This document shows, piece by piece, positions 35,568 to 44,324 of a DNA stretch of 64,000 nucleotides. The position numbers were made by a program, and so were the translations under genes. Source of the stretch: Lachnospiraceae bacterium UBA3850 (GTDB taxonomy: Bacteria; Bacillota; Clostridia; Lachnospirales; Lachnospiraceae); the NCBI GenBank assembly GCA_002392655.1, contig DGHK01000006.1, forward strand, positions 33,880-97,879, given 5' to 3'. Under the pieces are notes generated by a model. The model did not search any database, was not told the DNA's origin, and saw only the letters and a program-made list of their open reading frames with translations. Positions within the stretch are counted from its first letter, which is position 1. Each line of letters starts with the position of its first letter.

Positions 35568-36581
35568 ATGAAGAGACTTAAAAGAGTTCTTGCGATTATC
35601 ATCGCTGCATTTATCGTAGTATCCGGCTCTGTAATCGACGTTAAGGCTGATTCAGACGGATGGCGTCAGGAAAATGGACTTTGGTATTTTTATTGTAATG
35701 AGACCAAAATAATCGGCTGGGTCAATGATTATGGTACATGGTACTATACTAACTCAGAGGGTGTTCTTCAGACCGGATGGATAGAGATAGGCGGAACATG
35801 GTACTATTTCAATGAATCAGGTGCTATGGTTACAGGCTGGGTTGCAGCAGGTGACTGGTATTATATGGACGAGTCAGGTGCTATGGCTACCGGCTGGAGA
35901 GAAATCGGTGGTTACTGGTATTATTTTAATCCTTCAGGATCAATGGCTACCGGCTGGGTAGATGATAATGGTACCTGGTACTATATGAACTCAAGTGGTG
36001 ATATGCATACAGGCTGGATATCAGCAGATGGTTGGTATTACTATCTGGACAGAAGCACAGGAGTGCTTGCTACAAACACAACTGTTAACTGCATCTGGGT
36101 AGATGGTTCAGGAGCCGCTGAGAATACAGGCTATGCAAATGAAAAAATTCCGGTTATGATCAGAGCTAGAGAGGTTGTTAACTCTATCTGCAGCTCCGGT
36201 GATTCTCTCGCAACAAAGCAGACTAAGTGTTATAACTGGGTTGCTGCTTTCCCATATTTACTTAAGGACTATCCAATAGGAAAATATTACAACTCCGGAT
36301 ACTGGTCATGCTATAGTGCTCACTATGCTGCCAATATCCTCATCTCAGATCAGCCCGGCGCTGAGTGTGTAGGAGAAGCTGCTGCTCTTGCATATCTGTT
36401 CGCTGAGCTTGATTTCGGAACCGTTTATCTGGATCATTCAGATGTCCATGGTTGGGTAGAGGTAAACGGAAGATTCTGGGATCCACTGAATCAGGAGTCT
36501 CACAAGGGTGGTAGAAACTGGTTGAATATCGCCCCTTCAGAATATGAAATGAGCTCAGGATATCACTGGACAGAGATATAA
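35568..36581 (+). CDS. Secreted transglutaminase-like protein with cell-wall-binding repeats
   Basis: After a signal peptide (about 1-27, ending VKAD), residues about 30-180 hold seven aromatic repeats (GTWYYFNESGAMVTGW type). The C-terminal ~150 residues resemble a transglutaminase/protease core: C267 in GAECVGEAAALAYLF, H294 in DVHGWVEVNG and D305 in FWDPLN form the expected Cys-His-Asp triad. It may crosslink or cleave surface proteins. It is 36 bp after the lipoprotein gene, with AAAGGGG upstream of the ATG. Confidence 0.85.
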   Translation: MKRLKRVLAIIIAAFIVVSGSVIDVKADSDGWRQENGLWYFYCNETKIIGWVNDYGTWYYTNSEGVLQTGWIEIGGTWYYFNESGAMVTGWVAAGDWYYMDESGAMATGWREIGGYWYYFNPSGSMATGWVDDNGTWYYMNSSGDMHTGWISADGWYYYLDRSTGVLATNTTVNCIWVDGSGAAENTGYANEKIPVMIRAREVVNSICSSGDSLATKQTKCYNWVAAFPYLLKDYPIGKYYNSGYWSCYSAHYAANILISDQPGAECVGEAAALAYLFAELDFGTVYLDHSDVHGWVEVNGRFWDPLNQESHKGGRNWLNIAPSEYEMSSGYHWTEI

Positions 36582-36706
36582 AATGGTTATGATAAAACAA
36601 AAAATCAGCTTGAATGTAATGTTTTCTTATTGTATATTAATCTATAGTTTTTTATAGAAACGAAACCAAAAATGAAAGGGAAATGAAAGGAGAGGTTTAA
36701 GTAACT

Positions 36707-37531
36707 ATGAAGAAGAGAGTATTAAGTTTATTTTTAGCACTTGCCTTGGTTATCTCGCTTGTTATAGTTCCTGGTTTTAAGTCAGAGGCTGCCAGCTATC
36801 CTACTATTATTGCTAGGAAGGCTCAGTACAAGGGACAGAACGGAATCAAGAACACAGCTTGCGAATATGATGTAACATTCCAGGGTGGTCACAAAAACTA
36901 CAGATTTGTTGTTGATGTTTATGACTCAACAGGTAAGAGACGTACCGGTACCTCACAGACTTATTACAATTCTACTGGAAAGTATGATGGAGTGAAGGAT
37001 ACTATTATTTATTCTCTTACACCTTCAGGCTTTGAACCGGGAACTACACTTACTATTGTTGCAAAGATGCAGTATGCAGAAGATTATACAAACTACTATG
37101 ATGCACCAAATGCTCAGACAACAACATTTGTCATAACAGGAAAGAGCTCTACTCATAAGAACGAGTGGTATAATGGACGTTGGTATGATGCTGATGGAAA
37201 TCAGAATTATGACGCTGTGCTTGTATGGATGGGTAGCGGAAGCTCTTGGTGGGTACAGGATACAAAGGGTTGGTACCCAACAAATCAGTGGCTTAAGATC
37301 GATGGTTACTGGTATTACTTCACAGCAAGTGGATATATGGATTACGGCGAGTATCGTGATGGATGGTGGCTGAACAGTGATGGTACATGCAGCAACTATC
37401 CTCAGGCATCATGGTATGCTGATTCATATGGTTGGTATTATATGGATGCATCAGGCTGGTATCCTACAAATCAGTATCTCTGGATAGATGGTGTATGCTA
37501 CTGGTTCGATGGATGGGGATATTCTCATTAA
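36707..37531 (+). CDS. Secreted protein with N-terminal beta domain and cell-wall-binding repeats
   Basis: A signal peptide (about 1-28, ending SEAAS) precedes a ~115-residue domain with strong beta pattern (IARKAQYKGQNGIKNTACEYDVTF, then RFVVDVYDSTGK and LTIVAKMQYAEDY), probably an Ig-like sandwich of unknown ligand. Residues about 148-274 carry aromatic repeats (GWYPTNQWLKIDGYWYYFTASGYM, GWYPTNQYLWIDGVCYWFDGWGY). The architecture is the mirror image of the 21759 protein. AAGGAGAGG precedes the start. Confidence 0.8.
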   Translation: MKKRVLSLFLALALVISLVIVPGFKSEAASYPTIIARKAQYKGQNGIKNTACEYDVTFQGGHKNYRFVVDVYDSTGKRRTGTSQTYYNSTGKYDGVKDTIIYSLTPSGFEPGTTLTIVAKMQYAEDYTNYYDAPNAQTTTFVITGKSSTHKNEWYNGRWYDADGNQNYDAVLVWMGSGSSWWVQDTKGWYPTNQWLKIDGYWYYFTASGYMDYGEYRDGWWLNSDGTCSNYPQASWYADSYGWYYMDASGWYPTNQYLWIDGVCYWFDGWGYSH

Positions 37532-37590
37532 TCGATTCCGGAAGAAACAACACCGGCTTGTAAAAAAATACAATAAATGATAAAATATTT

Positions 37591-37639
37591 CCTGCTTTTG
37601 TTTACTAAAGTATTAATAAACAGAAGCAGGATTATTTTT
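37591..37639 (+). terminator. Terminator after the 36707 gene
   Basis: CCTGCTTCTGTTTA-type arms: CCTGCTTTTGTTTA (37591-37604) pairs with TAAACAGAAGCAGG (37617-37630), followed by ATTATTTTT. Confidence 0.8.
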
Positions 37640-37652
37640 GGAGGATGGATAT

Positions 37653-39227
37653 ATGACAACTGCTCAAATAGGTATCGTATGTGCGATATTCGTATATCTG
37701 GCAGGAATGCTTATTGTCGGTTTTCTTGCTTCAAGAAAAACCAAGGATGTAAGTGATTTCTATCTGGGTGGACGAAAGCTCGGACCATTTGTTACAGCCA
37801 TGAGTGCGGAAGCATCAGATATGAGTTCATATCTTCTGATGGGTGTTCCCGGACTTGCTTATTTCTCAGGTATAGCAGATGCCGGTTGGACAGCAATCGG
37901 ACTTGCGACAGGTACATATCTGAACTGGCTGTTTACAGCAAAAAGACTTAGAAATTATACAGCTAAGATTAATGCAATTACACTGCCTGAATATTTCAAG
38001 AAGAGATTCAGGGACAAGTATAATATCACACTTCTTATTGGTGCTATCGCCATAATTGTGTTCTTTGTCCCTTACACAGCTTCAGGATTTTCTGCATGTG
38101 GAAAGCTGTTTGGACAGCTGTTTGGTGTTAAGTATCAGCTGGCTATGGTTATTTCAGCGATAATCATCGTCGGTTATACAACAACCGGTGGATTCATAGC
38201 TGCATCACAGACTGACTTTATACAGTCGATTGTTATGACATTTGCGCTCATAATTGTTATTGTTTATGGAGTTCACTATGCAGGTGGCATGAGTGCAGTT
38301 GTTGAAAATGCAAATAATCTCAAGGGATTTCTTGATGTAAGTCAGACTCATGTCAATGCATATCCGGATAATGTGGCTAATCTGGTAAACAGTGCTGCAC
38401 CGTATGGAATCTTTAACAAGATAACTATGTTCTGCTGGGGACTTGGATATTTCGGTATGCCTCACATTCTTCTTAGATTTATGGCTATTGAGAAGCCTAA
38501 CAAGCTGAAGCTTTCTCGTAGAGTTGCTTCTGTATGGGTAGTATTCTCACTTGGAATTGCTACATTTATAGGTATTGTAGGTCGTGCTATGACTGAGGTC
38601 GGAGAACTTGATCTGCTTATGGATAAGAGCGATTATACAAAAACCTCTGAGGCTGAGAAGCTCGTGGTTGTAATTGCAGATCATATATCAAAGAATGGTT
38701 TCGGATATGCAATAATTGCCGGACTTATCATAGCAGGTATCCTTGCTTCTACTATGTCTACTGCTGATTCACAGCTTATAGCTGCTTCATCGGCTGTTTC
38801 AGAAAACATAGTTCAGGATGTATTCAAGGTTAAGCTCAGCGAAGCTGCGTCTATGCTTACTGCACGTATAACACTTGTAGTAGTTGCTGTACTGGGTATC
38901 ATCATTGCATGGGATCCGAACAGTTCGGTATTCAATATCGTTTCGTTTGCCTGGGCAGGTTTTGGTGCGGTATTCGGACCGGCTATGATCATGTCACTGT
39001 TCTGGAAGAGAACAAATGTATGTGGAGCAATTGCAGGAATGGTATCGGGTGGTGCCATGGTATTTATATGGAAGTATCTGGTTCGTCCTATGGGAGGTGC
39101 CTGGGATCTCTATGAGCTCGCACCTGCATTTGCAGTAGCACTTGTAATGATCGTTATCGTAAGTCTTATAACAAAAGCACCTGAAAAGGAAATAATTCAG
39201 GAATTCGAAGAAGTAAAGGCGATGTAA
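37653..39227 (+). CDS. putP: Sodium/proline-type symporter (SSS family)
   Basis: The 524-residue membrane protein has about 13 helices and SSS hallmarks: DFYLGGRKLGPFVTAMSAEASDMSSYLLMGVPG in the first helices, FIAASQTDFIQS in the middle and MSTADSQLIAASSAVSENI near helix 8. It imports proline or a related solute with sodium. GGAGGATGG upstream supports ATG 37653 rather than TTG 37638. Nine bases later begins a CPA2-type antiporter gene, so the two may be co-transcribed and share the sodium/proton cycle. Confidence 0.88.
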   Translation: MTTAQIGIVCAIFVYLAGMLIVGFLASRKTKDVSDFYLGGRKLGPFVTAMSAEASDMSSYLLMGVPGLAYFSGIADAGWTAIGLATGTYLNWLFTAKRLRNYTAKINAITLPEYFKKRFRDKYNITLLIGAIAIIVFFVPYTASGFSACGKLFGQLFGVKYQLAMVISAIIIVGYTTTGGFIAASQTDFIQSIVMTFALIIVIVYGVHYAGGMSAVVENANNLKGFLDVSQTHVNAYPDNVANLVNSAAPYGIFNKITMFCWGLGYFGMPHILLRFMAIEKPNKLKLSRRVASVWVVFSLGIATFIGIVGRAMTEVGELDLLMDKSDYTKTSEAEKLVVVIADHISKNGFGYAIIAGLIIAGILASTMSTADSQLIAASSAVSENIVQDVFKVKLSEAASMLTARITLVVVAVLGIIIAWDPNSSVFNIVSFAWAGFGAVFGPAMIMSLFWKRTNVCGAIAGMVSGGAMVFIWKYLVRPMGGAWDLYELAPAFAVALVMIVIVSLITKAPEKEIIQEFEEVKAM

Positions 39228-39235
39228 AACGGATT

Positions 39236-40408
39236 ATGGATAAACTGGAAATACTGAAAAGTGTCGCTATTATTATAATATTTGCAAAGGTTTTCGGCCT
39301 TGGTGCAAGAAAACTGAAAGGACCACAGGTAGTCGGTGAGATAATCGCCGGACTTTTGTTGGGACCTAGTCTGCTGGGATGGATAGAACCATCGGATTTT
39401 CTCTCCGGTATGGCTGAAATAGGAGTTGTACTCCTTATGTTCAGTGCAGGTCTCGAGACAAACCTTACTCAGCTTAGAAAAACGGGAATCAAGGCTACGC
39501 TTATAGCGAGTGCGGGAGTTTTTGTTCCACTTGTAGCCGGTGCACTTCTATATATGGGCTTCTACGGTTTTTCAGAATTTGGCTCGGATGAGTTTTACCA
39601 TGCGGTATTTATCGGTACTATCCTGACGGCAACTTCTGTTAGTATTACTGTTCAGGCACTTAAAGAGATGGGAAAGCTTACCGACGAAATCGGTACCACA
39701 ATAATGAGTGCAGCTATAATAGATGATGTTATAGGAATCCTTGTTCTTACGATGGTTATGAGCTTTAAGGATCCGTCGAGTAAGATAAGTGATGTTGCAC
39801 TCAGAACAGTAGCATTCTTTATTTTGGCAGTGGTTGTGGGATATATTCTTTACAAGATCATGAAATGGCTGGATAAGAAGTATCCTCATACTCAGAGAAT
39901 TCCTATTTTGGGACTTGCACTTGCACTAGCGCTTTCTTATGTAGCGGACAAATACTTTGGAATAGCTGATATAACCGGTGCATATGTTGCCGGAATAATA
40001 CTTAGCTCTCTGGATGACTCTGCTTACATAGATCGAAAGATGGATGTGAATTCATATATGATATTTGGACCTATCTTTTTTGCGAGCATAGGACTTCAGA
40101 CAGATTTAAAGAGCCTTGATATGACGATAATGCTTTTCTCGTTGGGCTTTGTTGCAGTAGGTCTTATCTCCAAGGTTGTTGGTTGCGGACTTATGTCAAG
40201 ACTTTGTGGATACAAGGGAAAAAATGCGCTTAAAATCGGAGTCGGAATGATGACCAGAGGAGAGGTTGCTCTTATCGTTTCGAAAAAGGGACTTGAGGTT
40301 GGGATGCTGGATAGTAAGTACTTTACATCTGTAATTCTTCTGATAGTCGTAAGTTCGATAATAACACCGATTATTCTTAAGATGCTATATGCAAAGGATA
40401 AGCAGTAA
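39236..40408 (+). CDS. CPA2-family cation/proton antiporter
   Basis: This 390-residue, roughly 12-helix protein shows CPA2 motifs: GPQVVGEIIAGLLLGPSLLG near residue 28, LLMFSAGLETNL near 68, TILTATSVSITVQAL near 128, and the ion-site pair in SAAIIDDVIGILVL. No RCK/TrkA-N regulatory domain is present, so it resembles short NapA/KefB-core exchangers, probably for Na+ or K+ against protons. It starts 9 bp after putP with no clear ribosome site, implying translational coupling. A terminator follows. Confidence 0.9.
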   Translation: MDKLEILKSVAIIIIFAKVFGLGARKLKGPQVVGEIIAGLLLGPSLLGWIEPSDFLSGMAEIGVVLLMFSAGLETNLTQLRKTGIKATLIASAGVFVPLVAGALLYMGFYGFSEFGSDEFYHAVFIGTILTATSVSITVQALKEMGKLTDEIGTTIMSAAIIDDVIGILVLTMVMSFKDPSSKISDVALRTVAFFILAVVVGYILYKIMKWLDKKYPHTQRIPILGLALALALSYVADKYFGIADITGAYVAGIILSSLDDSAYIDRKMDVNSYMIFGPIFFASIGLQTDLKSLDMTIMLFSLGFVAVGLISKVVGCGLMSRLCGYKGKNALKIGVGMMTRGEVALIVSKKGLEVGMLDSKYFTSVILLIVVSSIITPIILKMLYAKDKQ

Positions 40409-40409
40409 T

Positions 40410-40444
40410 AAAAAATGGATGGTTCATTGAACCATCCATTTTTT
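40410..40444 (+). terminator. Bidirectional terminator between CPA2 antiporter and cyclophilin genes
   Basis: AAAAATGGATGGTTCA pairs with TGAACCATCCATTTTT, with A and T tracts on either side. Confidence 0.9.
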
Positions 40445-40475
40445 ATAATGCCTAACTAAAACCGGTCTGTTTTGC

Positions 40476-40994
40476 TTACATAGTCTCAGGTTCCGGATAA
40501 TCAACTCCTTGAGTATCAACAGTAACTGTCTTCATTACCTGGGCAACTACCGGCTTATCTGCCCAACCAGTTTTGGTTGTAGCTATACGGTCTACTACGT
40601 CCTGACCGCTTGTAACCTTTCCAAATGCAGCATACTGTCCATCAAGATGTGGTGAGTCGGCATGCATGATGAAGAACTGTGAACCAGCACTGTCCGGATT
40701 CATGGAACGTGCCATAGAAAGCACACCTACTGTATGCTTCAGGTTGTTCTCAAATCCGTTGGATGAGAATTCTCCCTTAATTGAATAGCCCGGTCCGCCG
40801 GTTCCGCGTCCATCCGGATCGCCGCCCTGAATCATAAATCCCGGAATTACTCTGTGGAAGATAACTCCATCGTAGAATCCCTTCTTTATAAGAGATATAA
40901 AGTTATTAACTGTGTTTGGTGCAATCTCAGGATAGAGTTCTGCGGTAATAACTCCGCCGTCCTCCATAGTGATTGTTACTATAGGATTTGCCAT
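40476..40994 (-). CDS. Cyclophilin-type peptidyl-prolyl isomerase
   Basis: The 172-residue single-domain cyclophilin catalyses cis-trans isomerisation of Xaa-Pro bonds. Motifs include YDGVIFHRVIPGFMIQGGDPDGRGTGGPGY, the active-site Arg in FHRV, SAGSQFFIMH and HLDGQYAAFGKV. No signal peptide, so cytoplasmic. It lies 19 bp downstream of the purine nucleoside phosphorylase gene, with GCGAGG upstream, and probably shares its promoter. Confidence 0.95.
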   Translation of the reverse strand: MANPIVTITMEDGGVITAELYPEIAPNTVNNFISLIKKGFYDGVIFHRVIPGFMIQGGDPDGRGTGGPGYSIKGEFSSNGFENNLKHTVGVLSMARSMNPDSAGSQFFIMHADSPHLDGQYAAFGKVTSGQDVVDRIATTKTGWADKPVVAQVMKTVTVDTQGVDYPEPETM

Positions 40995-41013
40995 ACTTAA
41001 AAACCTCGCTTTC

Positions 41014-41835
41014 TTAATTGTTATCCTTGTAAATAATAGAAACTGTTTTTCTTACGATTGCTTTCAGGTTTTCACTTGCAGCTGCAGCGACCTCCTGAAC
41101 CTCCTCGTGAGTAACAGCCGTATCTTCGTTATCTATTGCCATATCAGTAACACAGCTGAGTCCAACCAGCTTGATTCCCATAGCGTTAAGAACTATGGCT
41201 TCACATACAGTGCTCATTCCGACTGCATCAGCTCCGAATGCCAGGTATCCCCTTGATTCTGCAGGTGATTCATATGCTGGTCCTGTAACCTGGAGATAAA
41301 CTCCATCCTCTAGAGGTATTCCGAGTTCTTCTGCAGCTCGATGCATAGCTGAGATGTAGTTCTTGTTATAAACTGCACTCATTTCCGGGAATCTAGTGCT
41401 GAGTCTGTCATCATTTGGTCCGATAAGTGGTGAAGGAATAAATGATGAGATATGATCTGTTATACACATCAGAGTTCCGGGATGGTAGCTTCTGTTAAGG
41501 CCGCCGGATGCATTTGTAAGGAATATGTTCTTTGCTCCCAGGAGTGCCATAACTCTGACTGGAGTAACAACCTGCTGCATCGTATAGCCCTCATAATAAT
41601 GAACACGTCCATTCATCAGGATTACAGGTATCTCATCCAGATATCCGAATATATATTCTCCCTTGTGTCCGGCAACAGTAGACTTGGGAAAGCCCGGGAT
41701 GTCGGAGTATGATATTCTGTCGACAACGTCAATTTCATCGGCGAGTCCGCCGAGTCCGGAGCCGAGTACTATGCCGAAAAAAGGCTCGAAAGAGACTCTG
41801 GATTTTATCCAGTCAGCCATTTCAAAAATATCCAT
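41014..41835 (-). CDS. punA: Purine nucleoside phosphorylase (trimeric class)
   Basis: It phosphorolyses inosine/guanosine to base plus ribose-1-phosphate. Motifs of the trimeric class: IVLGSGLGGLAD, phosphate-binding GRVHYYEGY, LTNASGGLN, TGPAYESPAESRG and MSTVCEAIVLNAMGIKL with the purine-binding region. The length of 273 residues is normal. ATG 41835 is chosen, because AAAGGGGG lies just upstream; a longer frame to 41865 lacks this. A promoter is visible 38-66 bp upstream. It faces away from the ZTP-controlled purine genes, so salvage and synthesis genes are divergent here. Confidence 0.95.
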   Translation of the reverse strand: MDIFEMADWIKSRVSFEPFFGIVLGSGLGGLADEIDVVDRISYSDIPGFPKSTVAGHKGEYIFGYLDEIPVILMNGRVHYYEGYTMQQVVTPVRVMALLGAKNIFLTNASGGLNRSYHPGTLMCITDHISSFIPSPLIGPNDDRLSTRFPEMSAVYNKNYISAMHRAAEELGIPLEDGVYLQVTGPAYESPAESRGYLAFGADAVGMSTVCEAIVLNAMGIKLVGLSCVTDMAIDNEDTAVTHEEVQEVAAAASENLKAIVRKTVSIIYKDNN

Positions 41836-41872
41836 AATAACCCCCTTTATTATACATTTTGCCACTTCTGTG

Positions 41873-41901
41873 ATTATAACAGTTTATGAAGCTTAGCTCA
41901 A
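41873..41901 (-). promoter_or_regulatory. Promoter of the punA-cyclophilin operon
   Basis: On the minus strand TTGAGC (41901-41896) and TATAAT (41878-41873) with a 17-bp spacer; the -35 box lies in the left arm of an 8-bp inverted repeat. Confidence 0.65.
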
Positions 41902-41928
41902 GCATGAGGATTATCTGGCTCTTGAGCT
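41895..41928. repeat. 8-bp inverted repeat overlapping the punA -35 box
   Basis: AGCTCAAG (41895-41902) and CTTGAGCT (41921-41928) are exact reverse complements 18 bp apart. It could be an operator for the divergent region or a small hairpin. Confidence 0.55.
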
Positions 41929-42150
41929 ACCTGAAGGGAAGAGGATGGAGAGGGTAAAGACTCTCATTGGGTTCCGAGATTTGTTTTGGAAGTTCTTTCT
42001 CCTTCGACCAGAAGTAAGGATATGTTCATCAAGACAAAGAATTAGGCAAACATATCGAGATGTATCTGGATATTCTGCAGTCCTAGTTAATCCGATTATT
42101 TATATTCGAACAAACAGAACATATTTGTGAGATAGAAATCAAATTATTGA
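41929..42150 (+). other. Non-coding spacer between divergent purine transcription units
   Basis: I see a small GAGAG/CTCTC hairpin near 41950, an ATATGTT/AACATAT inverted repeat near 42020-42055, and one CGAAC (42117-42121) resembling half of a PurR box. A 61-codon frame (41945-42130) lacks a ribosome site and family features. The length and hairpins leave room for an unrecognised RNA. Confidence 0.45.
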
Positions 42151-42179
42151 TTGACTTTAAATGTTGCGATATGTATATT
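42151..42179 (+). promoter_or_regulatory. Promoter of the ZTP-riboswitch purine operon
   Basis: TTGACT (42151-42156) and TATATT (42174-42179), 17-bp spacer. Transcription should start near 42186, right at the 5' end of the riboswitch. Confidence 0.75.
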
Positions 42180-42186
42180 AGTAGTT

Positions 42187-42286
42187 AGCTGTGTGACTGA
42201 CGGATTAGAGTGGAGTTTACCACGGGGAGCACAGTATGAGGTAAGAAACCGGCCGTCTGGGTGAAAGCCCGGGCGGCTTTAGTTTT
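42187..42286 (+). ncRNA. ZTP (pfl) riboswitch with terminator-like 3' hairpin
   Basis: The conserved blocks appear in the right order: GTGACTGACGG at 42193, TACCACGGGGAGCAC at about 42218-42232, and GCCGTCTGGGTGA at about 42252-42264. This matches the ZTP/ZMP aptamer, which senses AICAR-phosphate (ZMP/ZTP) when 10-formyl-THF is short. The last block pairs with GCCCGGGCGGC and is followed by TTTAGTTTT, so ligand binding could prevent termination. The genes downstream consume ZMP and formyl-THF, which fits. Confidence 0.9.
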
Positions 42287-42336
42287 ATACAAGTTCAATG
42301 GAAAATGAAAAGATAAAAAACCTTAAGGAGGATGAA

Positions 42337-43050
42337 ATGAAAAAAGTAAATCTCGCAGCAGAAATCGGAGCTACCAGCTATCCGGGAAGAGGAATCGTTA
42401 TCGGTCGTACACCTGATGGAAAGAAGGCAGCTATCGCATACTTTATTATGGGACGTTCAGAGAACAGCCGTAACAGAGTATTTGTTACAGAGGGGGAGGG
42501 AATCAGAACAGAGGCATTTGATCCTTCCAAGATGGAAGATCCAAGTCTTATTATCTATGCTCCTGTAAGAGTAAGAGGTACAGATACAATAGTAACAAAT
42601 GGTGATCAGACTGATACTATATATGACAATATGGACCAGGGTGATACATTTGAAGAGTCACTCAGAAATCGTGAATTCGAGCCAGATGCACCGAACTACA
42701 CACCTAGAATTTCCGGAGTACTTCATATTGAAGGTGATTACACATATGAGATGTCAATCCTTAAGTCAAATAACGGAGATCCTGATCAGTGTCTGAGATT
42801 TACATTCAGCTATGACAATCCTAAAGCCGGTGAAGGACATTTCATCCATACATATATGGGAGACGGTAATCCACTTCCAAGCTACGAGGGTGAGCCTACA
42901 CCTGTTGAGATTGCAACTGATGATCTGGATGCATTCACAGAGACAGTATGGAATGCTCTTAACGACGACAACAAAGTTTCACTCTTCACACGTTTCATCG
43001 ACGTTGAAACCGGAAAGTACGAAACTAGAATCGTAAATAAAAATCAGTAA
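42337..43050 (+). CDS. purO: IMP cyclohydrolase, PurO-type
   Basis: PurO closes FAICAR to IMP, the last step of purine synthesis. The 237-residue protein shows the family start (GATSYPGRGIVIGRTPDGKKAAIAYFIMGRSENSRNRVF) and core segments (LIIYAPVRVRG, TNGDQTDTI, NYTPRISGVL). AAGGAGG at 42325-42331 supports ATG 42337 instead of ATG 42298. In most bacteria this activity is the N-terminal domain of PurH; here it is a separate archaeal-style protein. It is controlled by the ZTP riboswitch and followed by the formyltransferase gene after 31 bp. Confidence 0.92.
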   Translation: MKKVNLAAEIGATSYPGRGIVIGRTPDGKKAAIAYFIMGRSENSRNRVFVTEGEGIRTEAFDPSKMEDPSLIIYAPVRVRGTDTIVTNGDQTDTIYDNMDQGDTFEESLRNREFEPDAPNYTPRISGVLHIEGDYTYEMSILKSNNGDPDQCLRFTFSYDNPKAGEGHFIHTYMGDGNPLPSYEGEPTPVEIATDDLDAFTETVWNALNDDNKVSLFTRFIDVETGKYETRIVNKNQ

Positions 43051-43081
43051 TATTATATTAAATAGAATAGGAGAATTTAGT

Positions 43082-44260
43082 ATGAACGAATTAGAGTTAA
43101 AGTATGGATGTAATCCAAATCAGAAACCATCACGTGTTTTTATGAAGGACGGAAGTGATCTTCCTTTTACAGTTCTCTGTGGAAAGCCGGGATATATCAA
43201 TCTTCTTGATGCTTTTAATGGTTATCAGCTTGTTAAGGAGCTGAAGAAGGCAACAGGCCTTCCTGCTGCAACATCATTTAAGCATGTTTCACCTGCAGGT
43301 GCTGCAGTTGGTCTTCCGCTTACAGATGTTGAGAAGAAGATTTACTGGGTAGATGATATGGGCGAGCTCAGCCCACTTGCATGTGCTTATGCAAGAGCAA
43401 GAGGAGCTGACAGAATGTCTTCATTCGGAGATTTCATCTCACTTTCAGATGAGTGTGATGCTGATACAGCTAAGCTTGTTAAGAGAGAAGTTTCAGATGG
43501 AATCGTTGCTCCTGGTTATTCAGATGAGGCACTTGAGATTCTCAAGTCAAAGAAGAATGGTAACTATTGCGTTATCCAGATAGATCCGAACTATACACCA
43601 GCTCCTTCAGAGACAAAGGATGTGTATGGCGTTACATTTGAGCAGGGAAGAAATGAGCTTGTTATCAATGATGATTTCTTCTCAAATATCGTAACTGAAG
43701 CTAAGGAGCTTCCTGAGTCAGCAAAGATTGATCTTACTATCGCTATGATCACACTTAAGTATACACAGTCAAACTCAGTATGCTATGTAAAGAATGGAGC
43801 TGCAATCGGTATCGGTGCAGGACAGCAGTCACGTATCCACTGTACAAGACTTGCGGGAGACAAGGCCGATAAGTGGTTCCTTCGTCAGTCACCTCAGGTT
43901 CTTAATCTGCCTTTCAAGGCTGATATCAGACGTGCTGACAGAGATAACACAATCGATGTTTATATCAGCGATGACTATGAGGATGTTATCGGTGAGGGCG
44001 AGTGGCAGAAGTACTTCACAGAGAAGCCTGCAGTATTCACAAGAGAAGAGCGTAAGGAGTGGCTGAAGAAAAACACTGGTGTTTCAGTTGGTTCGGATGC
44101 TTTCTTCCCATTCGGAGATAACGTAGAGAGAGCTCACAGAAGTGGTGTTCTTTACATCGCTCAGCCGGGTGGATCAATCAGAGATGACAACGTTATTGAA
44201 ACATGCAATAAGTATGGAATCGTAATGAGCTTCACTGGAATCAGACTTTTCCATCACTAA
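43082..44260 (+). CDS. AICAR formyltransferase (stand-alone, without cyclohydrolase domain)
   Basis: This enzyme transfers the formyl group of 10-formyl-THF to AICAR, giving FAICAR. The 392-residue protein begins with LKYGCNPNQKPSRVF and contains ATSFKHVSPAGAAVGLPL, the Lys-His pair of the family, YTQSNSVCYVKNGAAIGIGAGQQSRIHC, and GSDAFFPFGDNV. Compared with PurH (~510) it lacks the N-terminal MGS/cyclohydrolase part, which purO replaces. TAGGAGA precedes the start. Both genes lie under one ZTP riboswitch, and a strong terminator follows. Confidence 0.95.
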   Translation: MNELELKYGCNPNQKPSRVFMKDGSDLPFTVLCGKPGYINLLDAFNGYQLVKELKKATGLPAATSFKHVSPAGAAVGLPLTDVEKKIYWVDDMGELSPLACAYARARGADRMSSFGDFISLSDECDADTAKLVKREVSDGIVAPGYSDEALEILKSKKNGNYCVIQIDPNYTPAPSETKDVYGVTFEQGRNELVINDDFFSNIVTEAKELPESAKIDLTIAMITLKYTQSNSVCYVKNGAAIGIGAGQQSRIHCTRLAGDKADKWFLRQSPQVLNLPFKADIRRADRDNTIDVYISDDYEDVIGEGEWQKYFTEKPAVFTREERKEWLKKNTGVSVGSDAFFPFGDNVERAHRSGVLYIAQPGGSIRDDNVIETCNKYGIVMSFTGIRLFHH

Positions 44261-44272
44261 GAATAAGATAAT

Positions 44273-44322
44273 AAAAAAATCGGAAGGTTTTTTGTTATTT
44301 ACAGAACCTTCCGATTTTTTTA
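44273..44322 (+). terminator. Bidirectional terminator between purine operon and lysozyme gene
   Basis: AAATCGGAAGGTT pairs with AACCTTCCGATTT, with A and T runs on either side. Confidence 0.92.
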
Positions 44323-44324
44323 TT

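Noticed and set aside
41900..42110. 6S RNA in the purine intergenic region
   Set aside because: Some hairpins are present, but I could not see the long closing stem and central bubble of 6S RNA.
42111..42123. PurR box
   Set aside because: Only one imperfect half (ATTCGAACA) is visible; PurR sites usually occur as a spaced pair, and the ZTP riboswitch already explains regulation.
41945..42130. 61-codon frame in the punA-ZTP intergenic region
   Set aside because: No ribosome site, no recognisable family and unusual composition; treated as non-coding.
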